Assembly: GCA_013368325.1 (NCBI GenBank)
Contig: JAACJK010000178.1
Coordinates: 62,001-126,000 of the forward strand
DNA: 64,000 bases
Origin: Ephemerocybe angulata
Taxonomy: Eukaryota > Basidiomycota > Agaricomycetes > Agaricales > Psathyrellaceae
Direction of reading: 5' to 3'
This document shows positions 1-12,109 of the stretch, in pieces. Every line of letters begins with the position of its first letter. The stretch's first letter is position 1. A program made the translations under genes and the position numbers. Below the pieces are notes generated by a model. That model saw nothing but the letters and a program-made list of their open reading frames with translations. It was not told where the DNA came from and made no database searches.

Positions 1-2776
1 TTATCATTCCTCATGGACATCTGCCATCCGAGAAACCCAGAAGGCCCAAGATCTGGGGTGGGGGTGTGGTGGCCCCCCAGCCTGGTGCGCCGACAGCGAA
101 TGGAGCACCGCCAAAGGCTGGTCCGAGCCTCAATGCTGCTGGCAAGCAGTCGGGGCCAAAGTTGGTCAAGAACAACGTATTGGTCAATCTTTTACCTCCC
201 CCGCCCTCAGCGACATCTGCTGCCGATGCATCGAAAGGTGCTGAAGCTGATGCGGAGAAGAGTGCCTCAAGCCCTTCAACTGCGACAGGCCCATCTACTT
301 CCAAGGACAAGACAACAAAGGAAGACACCCGGGCTCGTCAGGCGAAAGACAGAGAATCTCGTCTGGCCTACCTCGGAACGCTGGAAGATGCTGGGCAGAC
401 CGTGCTCAAGAAATACGCCCCTCGTCGTATCTACACCGATGATTCTGACCTTGCTCTCTGCGCCATTCACTCGGGTTGGGTCAGCTGGGAAGGTGTGAGA
501 CGCGCAAAGGAACAGTGCCGCGACTTGCGCGTTGAGGTCCGGGTCATGAGGGTTGCCAAACCCGGCTCGGCCGGATTGTGGAGTGGACGAGAGTTTGGGA
601 AGACCGTTGAAGTGTATGCGGTGCCTGGCAGGGACGCGAAGGCTAATGCTGCGGGTCGGGAGAGGAAGGAGGAGATTGTTACGCGTTTCGTTGGGGGGCT
701 TGGAGAGAGATGTTGGTCAGAGAAGGGGCGACATGGGTGGGTTGACATTGGTGAAGCAAGCACTGTGGTCAAGGAGGGCGAGGAGGTCGTGGAGAGCCCT
801 TTGAACGATGGACGAGCGTTGATGAGTGCTGCCTGGGGGACTGGCCATGATGGCGCCGCTATCGAAGTGTTATCAGCCGGCTTCGTTGAGGTATGTTGGA
901 GTCGTTCAACCCAGGGTCTATGTACTTACACCATTCACCTTTTGCAGCGCGGAACGTCGAGGAGTGGACCGGGTCTTGGCAGACGGAATCGTGCGCAGCG
1001 CATGATGGAATACGCAGAGAGGAGAATGGCCGTGTTGGGCCCCGCTCCTCAGCCACACCCTCTGATTTCAACTCTCGGAAAGGGCAATATCAATCCTCGC
1101 GTCGTGTCAGCACTAACTGCAAGCCCGTGGAACTTCACGACGACACGGCTGGCCGGGCGCAAGCGGAGACGCGGGTATGGATGTGTCAACCCTCATCCAC
1201 CTATCAACGCTCGGCTGCCCAATGCCACTCTCCTCGATGCCATCTCCGAACTTGACGAGATCGATCAGGAGAAGGACGGTCGCTCTGCTAAGCGGCGGCG
1301 CACTGGGGCGCTTAGTGAAACTGTTCGCCTGCCCGGGAAGACATGGGAAGACTGGAGAGAAGACGCTCTAATGAATCTCAAGACGGTGGTGTTCGCCACC
1401 CATACGGCTCCTTCCCCCGCTGCTGCTGATGATTCGTATCCTACTTCACCCACCTCTCCTGCAGGGGTGAATCCGATCGCGGCTGGAATGGTGAATACGG
1501 ATGGGGGAAAGAAGGAAACTGTCATTGGAGATGCAGTCCGTGTTGGGTAAGTTTTACCATCCATCCACGTATCTTGAAAAATCCGAGCTAATGAACATAA
1601 TCCCTCAGCTACAAGTATGACCGACATATCCTCAAGCAGATGCTCTTCCCTATGAAGCCCACACCATCATCGTCTTCTCGGTCTTTGAAGACCTCACACA
1701 CTCAACCGTCCTCGTCCACCAAGGTTGACAAGGAGACCGCTCAAATCTCGTACTTCCTCGGGACGATACCCCGGCGCCAAGTCATCTTGGAGACTGCGAC
1801 GAAAGAGCGATACTTGTTGACGCCAAAGCGAGCGGATGGTGAACCCAATGTGGCCGTTACCGACGCTCGCAAGGTTCTTTGGGCGTATGATATTTCCCTC
1901 ATCCTGGAGCAAGAGGTCATCGTGGAGGATGTGAAGGACGACCCAGTGACCTCTGTTTTGGAAGATCTCGAAGTGCCTACGGAACCTGAAGCTGCACTAT
2001 CTACTGAAGCGAGTGAAGCTGCCAATCCCGACGAACAGGTTCCAAGGAGCGACGAAGGGAAGGCGGATGACAAGAAAGCCGAGAGCAACACCGGGACGGA
2101 AGAGAAGGAGGAAGGAGAGCTGGAGGGTATCGAGCTTGGAGAAGTACCCGAGGTGGTGGAGCCCCCTCAGTCGACTGAGGACAAAGATGGAGACGTTGAG
2201 ATGGGAGATGGCGACAAGGAGCCTGGAGAACTGAACGAGGACGAAGGCACGGATCAAGAGAAGCAGGCGGAGTCATCGCCACTTTCCCAGGCCCCACTTA
2301 CCCCTATCGTTGCTCCTCCTTCACTCAAACTCGACACTGTCAATCTTGCGCCTTCACGGAGCATCTCCCGTGTCCAGTCCAAGTTCAACTCTCCCGTCAC
2401 CTTCGCTGATTCAGCAGTCGGGTCGGCAGCTGGCGGTGACGTCTCGATGGACGCTGCAGACGAAGAAGTCGGAGATGATTCTTTCGTGACGCTTATTCGC
2501 GGGGAGGATGAAGACGGCAACGAACAAAGTGTGCATTACCCTGTGCAGATGCTGCAGCGGCATGTGACGGTGGGGATGATGAGGTTTGAAAATGAGGGTA
2601 TCTATGTGAAGGAGGCATCGTTCGTTGGGCCTACTGTGCCTCCGTCACCTGTGGAAAATGAAGATGGGGAGATGATGGATGTAGTACCACCTCCTGGGCC
2701 GGGAGGGCAGCCTACGGAGTGGAGGATGCAGGTGGTCAGTTGGAAGTGGGCTGGTCAGGCATGGATCGATTATTAG
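1..2776 (+). CDS. Rxt3-like histone deacetylase complex subunit, 5' partial
   Basis: The frame is open from the window's first bases with no in-frame ATG before the conserved part, so the gene starts upstream. A disordered Pro/Ala/Ser stretch leads into a conserved core around 370-900 containing RRIYTDDSDLALCAIHSGW, then RFVGGLGERCW and SAAWGTGHDGAAIEVLSAGF. This looks like the Rxt3 family, a component of the Rpd3L histone deacetylase complex that acts in the nucleus. A Lys/Arg-rich segment (GRKRRRG, AKRRR) follows. Two introns are visible: 891-947 (57 nt, stop-free, so retention would keep the frame) and one from about 1550 to 1608, after which the protein reads YKYDRHILKQMLFPMK. The C-terminal half is very acidic and Ser/Pro rich and ends WIDY-stop at 2774-2776. 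The family call rests on remembered motif similarity; the reading frame itself is solid. Confidence 0.6.
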
Positions 2777-2987
2777 TTTTTTTTTCTCTTCTTTTTCCGC
2801 TCATTTAGACTACCTCCTGCTTGCGTATCGACATCATTTTTCTGAACCTTGTAGCTATATATTTCTCTTCTTGCTCTAGTTATTGCTTGTGTATTTTACT
2901 CTCGATATCTTCACTGATGATTTCATTCCAATTCTGCATGCGGTAATGGATGAGCGCTAGCACTTGAATTTCCGACCTGTCGGGCGC

Positions 2988-3321
2988 CTAAGTGAGAGAT
3001 TTGTCCTCTTCCCGGGAAGGCCGGTCGAAGCCGAGTGAAGACCAGTCGGAAGTGAGGGTGGTTGCGTCGTGCAGTGGGACGACGTATTTCCCGCTTGCAT
3101 CCATGAGGTTCACGACGCTAAGAGTCGTGCCTGTGAGGTACCAGTTGCCGATGTAAAAGCCCTAAATGATGGAAACTCGTAAATGCTCATGGCTATTCGA
3201 ACGCAAGGCTGAGATTGTCACCTTCATACGGAGTGTTGGCTTGAGTATCGGTATCACTGCCTTTGGACTGTACTCCTCGTTCGCCAACAGGGAGAGGACT
3301 TGTCCATTCGGGTAGAACCGC
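2988..3321 (-). pseudogene. FBXO9/Hrt3-type F-box gene fragment (middle part)
   Basis: Two minus-strand exons (3222-3321 and 2988-3161) flank a clean GT-AG intron at 3162-3221. They join in frame to give FYPNGQVLSLLANEEYSPKA, then LRMKGFYIGNWYLTGTTLSV, then a short tail and a stop at 2988-2990. This matches the region of FBXO9/Hrt3 F-box proteins that follows the F-box and precedes the C-terminal block. No F-box or upstream exon is recognisable on the minus strand between 3322 and 4800, and the final block of the family is missing here. That block lies on the opposite strand at 4812-5132. I read this as a relic of a rearranged gene rather than a working one. Confidence 0.5.
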
Positions 3322-4811
3322 CTTCAGACATATTATGATCAGGAGAGGGGAATCAAATGAACGTCCTCCTTTCTAACCGAGTCTGAGGGCGATCTTTACG
3401 AGCTAATTCTGGAGGGAGGTGGTGCCAAAGACAGTCTAACCTGCCCATTTTATCTGGTCGGCCCGCCTGCGTCGCAATCCTGAGGTCATTGCTCATCGGT
3501 GTCGAAGGTGCCCCCAGCCCCGATTACAAGTAGGCGAGCTCCTGTTCCAGTTCAGCCCCTTGACCAGGATCTATAAAGGGTGGTCCTGTTTGCCCAATAT
3601 TCCCCAGGGCATCGCTCGCCCTCTTCCACTCTTCGACCTTAAACGGGTACCAAGGACGGGTATCAGAGGCTGCTTTGGAGGTTCCACGATACTCCTTGCT
3701 AGTCCCCCTGTCCCCATGGCTTTGCAGGATGCGGGTGCCTTGCGCCCCCCTGCATTCAACTCGCCAGTGGTGTCCGTCAGAAGGAGTCCAGGCCTCCTAT
3801 ACCTCAACCCACTCCTGACACAAGCAACCAAGGGGTAGCGCTCCTACCCGGTACGTTTTCGCCTGTCTCCCTCAGCTTGATTCTCGATGCTGACTTTTAT
3901 TCACAGTCGGGTTTAAGTTTGAGGTTTCCTCGCTTGCCCGTGTCCGTCTATCAATCTACTTGATAGCAATGTCTATCAAGTAAGCTCTCCTCCTTTCTCC
4001 CTTGCCCCCGAGACTCATCCATGCCCTCTTTCAGTGGAGTCTGGTTGAGGATGGTCCGTCTTTCGGTAAGCGCCCGTCCGTCCCTCCTGCAATTGAGCCC
4101 GAAACTGATCCTGCTCTCTCAGTCGAGAAAGGCGCGCCTAGAGGCTTGGTACGTAATACTTCTGGCGGCTTTGGGAGCGGTGCGGCGTTCCAACTGGGGC
4201 GTCGCGTCAAGGTGCTCGTCGGTATGCGGCGGGAGAGGGTTCTTGGGGCGACGGGTCCCGATGAAGTTTCTCTCCTCCTCGACATATCGAGTCAGTCACC
4301 GCATTTATACCCGCGGGGCGAGGTGAGCTTCCTCTTTCCTGACCTCTTTCTCGACGAGCGTACTGACGGGTTCTTGAATGTCCGCCCATTAGGGCGCTTT
4401 ACAGCGTGGCTCGTCTCGCCTTGTCTGCGATGGATGGAGAGGGTTCTTGTTGTGGATGCATTCTTTCTTTCTCGACTCGCGAGTGGCCAAGGCCTCGGCA
4501 AGCGGTTCTTGTCTTCTCGTTTCGGGGATGCGATACCCGGCAGTCCACCGACATATATACCTACCCTCAATTATGCTTTCCCTTTTCTGTACCCCTATGC
4601 CCCCTTTCCTTTTTCCCCCTCATGTAGTGACTCGGTATTCCTGTATGTGCGCTCGTTCAAGCTGCCAATGCAAGCTACTGGTTTCTCACATCTTCAGCAC
4701 GAGAAGACGGTGTTGAGGGGGATTGGAAGATTAAGCACGCAATGGTGCAGCATTCGATCAAATCTCGAGAGCCTTCCGGAAATCCTTCTGAAGACACTGT
4801 AACTCGAATAG
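3322..4811. other. Unassigned stretch between the two Hrt3-like fragments
   Basis: No recognisable gene. The plus strand has a 266-codon open frame at 4002-4802 and a spliced-looking start at 3969: ATGTCTATCAA followed by a GTAAGC donor, with acceptors near 4034 and 4121. The predicted peptide (WSLVEDGPSF, then GGFGSGAAFQLGRRVKVLVG) matches no family I know. Codon use and the frequent T/C-rich runs make it doubtful that the whole frame is coding. It could be a short orphan gene or inserted sequence that split the F-box gene. Confidence 0.3.
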
Positions 4812-5132
4812 CATCGAACCCACGCCACGCCTACCAACCCAGGGCTATCCTCGAGCACCAATCACCCCACAGCGCACCCAACCTCGACTCGTGGCGGGCG
4901 CGGAGGGCACAGTCACCATAGCGGCCAGAATAACGCAGCAGCCCCCGAGCAGATCCGCTACGTCTTCGACATGTCTTTGCAGTTGAAGAGTAAGCCGCTT
5001 GGGCGGTGGAATAAGCTGGATATGGAGACATATGATTCGGTCAATTTGGAGACGGGGGAAGTTCATCCTTTCCCGCTGAAGCACGAGAGGCCATTCTGGT
5101 TCTCGAAGGTGCGGTCGTATGCGTATGCGTAA
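4812..5132 (+). pseudogene. FBXO9/Hrt3-type F-box gene fragment (C-terminal block)
   Basis: An open frame on the plus strand begins right after a possible splice acceptor (TAG at 4809-4811). It runs through a Gly/His-rich linker into RYVFDMSLQLKSKPLGRWNK, then YDSVNLETGEVHPFPLKHER and PFWFSKVRSY, ending at a TAA at 5130-5132. This is the conserved carboxyl end of FBXO9/Hrt3 F-box proteins, substrate adaptors of SCF ubiquitin ligases. It supplies exactly the part missing from the minus-strand fragment at 2988-3321. No F-box precedes it on this strand. It could be the last exon of a gene I cannot otherwise see, but the split across strands argues for a broken gene. Confidence 0.5.
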
Positions 5133-5165
5133 AGTAGCACTCAATCTCGACGCGTTTGGATATCT

Positions 5166-7860
5166 TTAAATGGGCGCTGACAGAAATGAAGGCGCCTCGA
5201 TCGAGCTTGGATGTAAAGCAGGGTCAGCCAGGCTGACTAGCAGAGGCAACTGAAGCTTCTTCTCCCCAACCGAGGTGAGCTCTGCGTTCTCGGTCGTGGG
5301 CTGTATTATTCCGTTCAGCTCCCAGATGGTATGTTTCCCCGATGGTGCAAAGCAGAACGACTGCAGTAAAACGCTTAAGACGACCTCTAATAAGCGTCAA
5401 GGAACCAGCTTATCAATATGGTATGCGATGTGACGGGCTGACTACCGGAAAAACTCACTCATCTCCAGTTCTGCGAATTTGAAGCCAATGCAAGCACGCC
5501 CACCTCCTATGAATGTCATCCTACAATCATGTCCAAAGGGCGTCAGTCTCAATCGACGGGAGGATTAATGTCTGCCCACATGTGAGAGTAGACGCCTGGA
5601 ACGCGTGCCTTTGCTACTGTTTCGGGGAGAGGTGTGAACCACCTCTTCGGTTTCCACTCTGCAGCATCGGGCCCCCATATCTTTGGGTCGCGATTGCAGT
5701 GCATGATTGGTACCAGTACTTTCGTACCCTTTGGAATAAAAATCTCCGAAGTCATCCCCCCGCCGACTGTGGGGACAGGCTCAGATAATGTGAGAACAAT
5801 ATCACTGCGGACGCTATTCTCTCGTCAAAATGTACCCCTTCAAATGGTCGATATTGGGCAACTCACTGTCTCGCGAGTAGAGGAATCGGCGGCCAACTGC
5901 ACGTACCAAATGGGTCAGTGTTGGGGTTTTGAAATTGGGATAGCTTATTGCGGCGTACACTCTCAGGGTCTCCCTGCATACTGCGTCCAGTAGAGGTAAG
6001 GCCATCAAGGTATCGTAGTCCAGGTCACCCCCCTTCTCGTTGTGTGCGTTGCATATTTCTTGGCGAAGCTCGTCCTGCACCTCTCGTTCATCGCTCAAAA
6101 CTTGCAGAATACGAGCCAGTGCGTTGGAAGTCGTATCCATCCCCGCAAAGCTAAGAGTCCTGTTAACAGCTGTGTTAGCACTACGACTTGGTAATGAGAA
6201 GTGGAGCAACTGCTTACGATATTTGTGCCAAGAGCTCACTCTCGGGAAGTCGATCTTCCTCTGAGGCAGCTTCGTTTGCCTTCACTGATAAATGCACGAA
6301 GTATCAGATAACCAGATGATACCTCGCTTCCCTATGACTATCCTCACACAAGGTGCTCATAATATCTTTGCCTCCCCCAATCCTCTTGGACACGTCTTGT
6401 CCGTCCTCGAGCGAGCGCTTCGTCGCAGCAAGAATCTCCATTGATGTGTTGTGCATCACGTCGGCCATGTCTCTGAGTTCGTGTAGCGCCTTCCAAGGCA
6501 AGGCGTCGACTATAGCCCGCTGGAAACGTGCCGATCCGATTTTGTGTACGTATGGAAGGATCAGGAGTCGGGCGACCAGAATCCCTCCAGTTTTGATCGC
6601 ACGGCTATGGGGGAAAATCAATCGTCGATGTTAGAGCTGGGGAAGAGTAGGGAAGAGTAGGGATATAAGTACACCAAGTTCTTGATCGCCAGTCCGAAGG
6701 GGTGATGGACCGCATCAGGTTCGAGCGTGTCGAATGTATATCCAAAACCACTTTGGCCGATGAGCTCCAGGGCAGTGCGAGTCATCCAAGAAAGCATGTC
6801 GATCTGCGATTGCAACCAATTTAGAACGATTCAACGAAATATCTCATCGGCAGTTAATTCACCTCAACAAGCCCCCCTTGGGCTTCATCGACGAGCGACA
6901 ACATTGAAGTTTGAAGCTATCGTCGCCAGTTATATTAGCGAGGAAAGTCATTTGCAAGTTAGATATGGGCAATACCTTGTGGACCACTCCGTAGAATATT
7001 GGAGCTGGTATAAAGCATGTATTAGCGCTTGATGCCAGTTGCCAAATGGCCATGTTGAGAGGACATACTCATATCTCGTAGATGGGCGATTGAGAAAACT
7101 GGATTCAATAATTTCCTTTGCTTGCGATGGTGCTCTCCTGCGAGCAACCCATGAGTTCAACAGGAACAGCATTGGTACCCGGATAGAAGAACCAATACCT
7201 AAGGTAGAGAGTAGCCCCATGCCAAACAAGCGGCTGTTGGCCCTACAACGTCGAGGTAAGCGCATGGCTTGATTGTAGAACTTCTTTCGGTCACAGACAA
7301 TATGAACTCTTCGGTTTCTTCAAAAACATACTGATCCTAGGGACGGCTTAGGTCACTATAAAATACCCTTTGAAGCCAGGAGACCCACCTTGACAAAGAT
7401 GTGGTGGAGGGCTTTCGGGTCATAGAGGTATAACAAGCGCCCCTTCACCAAAATTGAATATAGATCTCTGGTGATCCCGATGTACAATCCCAGTTCGTAG
7501 GCGACTCACCCTTAAAAACCCGTGAAGGCTAGCAATTCTTCCATCTATATGGGCGCTGTCCCTCAGCACGCATATCCTTGGAGTGTTGGTAAGAGTATGC
7601 TTTACGTACATTTCTTCGCCAGAGCGACATGGATATCCCAGGAGTCCTTGTTCAAGACAGTCAAAAGGTTACCTGCTGGCGTCAGGCAACCAACTAAGCA
7701 TCGGAGGGGGGACATGTCGCTTACCAGTGAGCCAAGAGTCCTTGGGAGGGCCAGGAATATGGGCAAAAGGATCCTTGGCGCCTAGTTTCTTTACTACAAT
7801 CCACCCAACAGTCCATGTTCCTGCTAGGAGAGCAAAAGTCGAGAGGATGGTGTGCGTCAT
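5166..7860 (-). CDS. Cytochrome P450 monooxygenase
   Basis: This is a heme-thiolate oxidase anchored to the ER, and its substrate is unknown. The start at 7858-7860 gives an N-terminal membrane anchor (TILSTFALLAGTWTVGWIVV) and the proline hinge HIPGPP. Spliced exons then read NLLTVLNKDSWDIHVALAKK, LLYLYDPKALHHIFVK and HHRKQRKLLNPVFSIAHLRD. The I-helix is LSFAGMDTTSNALARIL, the K-helix ExxR is ETLR, the PERF-like segment is KPKRW, and the heme loop is FIGGGRACIG followed by FKFAELEMK. The loop forms across an intron (GTGGGC donor, TTGTAG acceptor), giving YSHMMTFIGGG. The last exon ends with a TAA at 5166-5168. More than a dozen short exons are needed, all with plausible GT-AG borders, so the gene looks intact. 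No terpene or polyketide synthase lies beside it, so a biosynthetic cluster is not supported. I do not assign a CYP family number. Confidence 0.95.
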
Positions 7861-8442
7861 GAACGGTTCTGGGGAGCTGGGGCCCTTCTCTTATTAGGCG
7901 CATACATGTATAACTCAGCTCATTCTTTCTCGTCCCACAGTCCGCAAGTCGCTAGAAGCTGATCGGCTTCGGGGTTGGGAAGACGATCATTTGCTCGGTC
8001 AGGGTGGCGCACCTGAGGTTGTCGACAGTACCACCGATGGTAGCAAGGTTTCCTTTCTCCAGACCGCCATCGCTTCTCCGATTTACGGCTTCAAATTGCC
8101 CTTTCTCAGTCTGGGACTGGCACAACACGTTTCGGCTCACGGGAACGCATGTCCCCGGGCAGAGTGCCGGGAGCAGGTGGCTTGCAGCAGGTAAAACAGG
8201 ATCATAGGTTGGTATCGTCGCTAGTTCAGAATAAAATGAATACTCACAGTTGCTCAACCAGCTGCCAACATCCAAGGCTGTGAGGCAACCAGACGCTGGG
8301 CGCATCAGTAAACACAAGGGGGCTTATACAAAGTACCCAGGCTCCAGGATGTCTAAATCATTACATGAGTAGTGGTCGAGTATTATACATGTAAGTAGTA
8401 TATTCTAATCCAAAAAGATCTTTCCGCGAACGTCAATCCCAC
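7861..8442. other. Intergenic region between P450 and tRNase Z
   Basis: This holds the P450 promoter side and the tRNase Z 3' side. A 121-codon minus-strand frame (7952-8317) contains several cysteines but matches neither hydrophobins nor any other small secreted family I know. I do not call it a gene. Confidence 0.5.
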
Positions 8443-11400
8443 CTACCCACTCATCCTCAACTTCTCGATATACTCATCATCACCCTCCCCATCCACAGCA
8501 ACCATATCCATATGGTTCTGCTCCAACGCAGGCAGATAGTACTGCATCTTCCACATATCCCCCAGACGCAAACTGCACTGGTCAAATGCCAGACCCACCA
8601 CAGGCAACTTGCGCGGTAAAGCAGCACCCTCAGGACGCGGGGAGCCTAAGGACTCCGGTTGGAGGAGCTTCATCGGGACTTTGGGGTGACGCGCGGAGAA
8701 GTGCGTTAGGAGGATTTTATCGGCGCACATCCTAAAGGGCGAGAAGGAGCAACACGTCAGTTTTAGTTGAAATAGGACCAGAAAGGGAGGAGCGCATACC
8801 GTCGTCCGATATCCATCGCTTCTCCAAATGTGCTGTGTCGCTTCGCCCTTGCCATATCGGCTTGGTCGTCCGCCATCGTCGCTTCGTGAATGAGGAGGGT
8901 AACGCCCTTGGCCGCTCGAACCAGATTATCCGTCGGTTCAGTATCGCCCGAGAATCTACAACAGACATCAGCCAAAACCCCCAAAAAAAGTGAAAGACAA
9001 GCCAGGACAAGACTTACGCAACGCTCCATCCGTCCCGATGCCACAGCACAAGCCCATAACATTTCGTCCCATGCATCATATCGACCGTGGCTATCTTACT
9101 CAGACCTAGCGCTTGGCGCAACGCCGCCGCGTTCTTGATCGACCTGTCCACATCCAGCCAGGCGTCCTTGTATTCATCGTATACGGCCCACAAGCCGTTC
9201 TCCGCCAGCACTCCCGGGCGTTTCCAGTGCAGGGCTTCACTCAGAATCGGGATAACTCCGTTCCCCGTGTCTGGCATTGGATCACTGTGAGACGTTTCCT
9301 GGATACCAAGGTCCTCCAGAAGTTGGTGGTCCCGCATGGCGATATGGATGTTCGAATTCGAGACAAAGTATAGCGGATGCTGTGGCGGGGGGTCAAGCTG
9401 GATGATGGGAGGTAACTTATTGTGAGCGGCACAGTGAAGAGTTTGAAAGTAAGAAAGCGCACCTGTTGTCGCTTCCGCAGCAACATCGCAACGCCCATGA
9501 GATGGTCAGCATGCGCATGGCTCACAAACAGACATTTCGTGTCCCTCAGCACATCATCGACTCCGTCTTCGCCGAACTGCCTTGCAAGCTGGAAATAGGT
9601 TCCCTCCCCAGCGTCCAGAAGCACGTTCCCCCACTCGGGTATCTGGAGAAGCGTCGAAGAGACTAAGTACCCGACGACCATAATTAGCACGAAGTTATCT
9701 GATCTAACCGACGCCCACTAAACCGCACCTGTTCTGTACTGCCCAGGAATCGCACTTCCCGTGCCCAAAGGGACGACAACGACGTCATCCCCAGGCTTCT
9801 TCTCAACGCCCTCCATACTTTTCTTCACCTCCTCGACCATCTGACGCGCCTCCTCGAACTTCTGGGCACTCTCCTTCGATAGATCCACTGGAATGGAGCC
9901 GTCGCTTTTCTGCCGCTTGAGGACCGGGTGGAAATAGTCCTTTTCGAGCGCCTGACGGCTTTTGGCGGGCTTACCGGCGGGATGGATGGGCACGACAGTG
10001 TTTGTTTCCATGATATAGGTATGTTTAGGGAGGTTAGGGATATCTAGCAGGCAGGGAGAGTGAGAATACGCGATTCAAGAAGGGAGCGAAGGTGCACCGA
10101 CCGGATAGTTTGCGGTGAGGCTCCATACGGTATTGGGGCAGAGGAAACATGGCGTCATCCAGTTTGTTCAGACGCAGTTGGTTCGCGGCTGCACTGGTGA
10201 AGGTGACAGGGTTTGGGCAATACTCGCGCGAACTGATGATGTGCTATATAAGCTTGTGTAAGGCTCGAACAACCAAGAACACAGATTAGAACATACCTGA
10301 ACGTTGTCGCCGAAGTCATGCATGAACTCGACGTATCGAGGGTCATCAAGTACGCCCTTGCCAACCATATGGAAGATCGACTGCACCAACATCTCCTTCT
10401 TATCTTCCGGTTTCTGCGATCGCAGCTTGGAAAGAACCGAGTCGTTTTCGTTTTGAAGGGCTTTGAGGAGGTTTGGGATGTACTGCTTCGACGGAACATC
10501 CAGAACGATGACAGTGGACCGAGGGCTGGATGGCCCCACGCACTCTTCCGGTTGTACCGTCACAGTACGCGGAACCACTTTTGTTTCTCCATCCTCTCCG
10601 GTAACCTTATCGTCCACGGTAAAGGTGATTGATTGACCTCGGGAGAGAACGCCTCTGAGTGGCCCGCGGGGTACACCCAGCGCGACAGCCTTCGCGGCAT
10701 CGAATTTTCCCCGGATGGAAGGCCCTACGACGACATATGCGAGAGCTTGGTTCAATGCCGAACGCTCTGGCCGCGGTAGCTGACTATACCAGGCCTTTGG
10801 TAGGCTGTGTCGAGGTCTGTAGTCATCGTGGACCTGTATCGTCTTCAGCGCAGCTCGCATGAGTCGCGTGGGGTGAAAAACTTACAGGTTCGCCTTCGAC
10901 GCCTTCCGCCGGTGGTGCTTTGGGCTTCTTGCCTTTGGAACCCAGGGCTCCGGGGAACATGTTGTTTATGATGAACCTGCGCCATGACTCGGCCTGTTCA
11001 GCTGAGAGGTCTTGAGTTTTGAAGTCAGGAGAGTCGAACGAAGCTGGCTGAGGGGTAGGGATGATATCCACAGGGTCGCTGGCAACGTTTGAGGCTGATT
11101 TTTTCCGCGGACCGTCTGGTGAAGATTCCCGCTTCCTCTTCAACGTGGTATCATTCTCTGAAGAAGTCTCGTTTCCTGGGGTGGGTAGTATGCTGTACGC
11201 ATACGCCGAGATGAGTTGGTCCTTGAACACGGGAGTAGGGGTGTGATCAGGCGATGGTGCTTCGCTTGAAGGTGGTGGAACTTCGACAGGGATGACGTTG
11301 ATATTTTGTCTGCCCGAGTTCAGGAGATATCCCAGAGAAAGGTGTACAGGAAACGCACCTGTACGTGAAAAAGCGCGCAGAGGCCAGACGATGCGCCAAC

Positions 11401-11953
11401 CCTCGTGGTCCAACAAGGCTCAAATCGTTCAGCTTGTTGGCATCGGCGAGCGTCATTAACGTGCCTTGGAGTCAAGTCGGAGGTCACTTGTGTAAAGACG
11501 TCAGAGATTTGGAACGAACTCACCAGAAATCCCGCCAGCCCGCTCCGTGGTAAGTTGAGTGCAGAATATAGCCTTGACTTTCTTCCTGTTCGTCTGACTG
11601 TGACAGAGGGCGCGTACATTGTTTTCCCCAGCATTGAACATGTACTTTGCCTCGTCGAAGCTGATCATCAACGCAGGCTCAGAGTCTGCAGACACGGTGC
11701 TCAAAACGGATGCTGTCCATTGCATGGTCTCTTCTCGTTTGGATCCCTTGAGTGCGGAGCGGTGTTTTAGCCTGGATAGAAACGGTCTATAAGTACAGCA
11801 GACAGGGTGGCCCGCAAACCGTCCGATTAGAGGGAGCGCCAGTTTGGTGCAGACGAAGGCGCCGGTCAGAAATTGCCACGTGACAACATCGCAGGGCGAA
11901 TTTGACACAGGCGCTGACTCATCGGCGCTTACTTTCCTCTCAGCCGCCATCAT
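8443..11953 (-). CDS. tRNase Z, long form (tRNA 3' endonuclease)
   Basis: This enzyme removes the 3' trailer from pre-tRNA in nucleus and mitochondria. The N-terminal half begins MQWTASVLSTVS at 11725, followed by SFDEAKYMFNAGEN, a degenerate metallo-beta-lactamase half. A linker leads to the conserved GVPRGPLRGVLSRG near 10.66 kb. The catalytic half has PLGTGSAIPGQYR, LLDAGEGTYFQL and the HxHxDH zinc motif SHAHADHLMGVAMLLRKR near 9.5 kb. FSGDTEPTDNLV, LLIHEAT and KILLTHFSARHPKVP follow, and the stop is at 8443-8445. All expected long-form parts are present across several exons. An upstream in-frame ATG at 11953 adds 76 residues rich in Arg/Lys and hydrophobic residues, which could act as a mitochondrial leader. 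It lies 156 bp from the divergent Ytp1-like gene. Confidence 0.92.
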
Positions 11954-12109
11954 TGATGGCCGCGGCGAACGGGTAAGCCCGTCCTGACCTCACGACCATT
12001 TACAAATCGCAATCGTTCTCAACTCTTAACTGCGCACCGACCGTTAGGTCAACGTTAGGTCGCCCCTCCCACTCTCTACAGGGCCCTCGGTTCTATTTTC
12101 GCGCTTGCG

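Noticed and set aside
7952..8317. Cysteine-containing 121-codon frame considered as a hydrophobin or small secreted protein
   Set aside because: No CC doublets or hydrophobin spacing, no signal peptide, and no convincing splice structure.
5166..8442. P450 as part of a secondary-metabolite gene cluster
   Set aside because: Neighbours are an F-box relic and tRNase Z; no terpene cyclase, PKS, NRPS or transporter is visible nearby.
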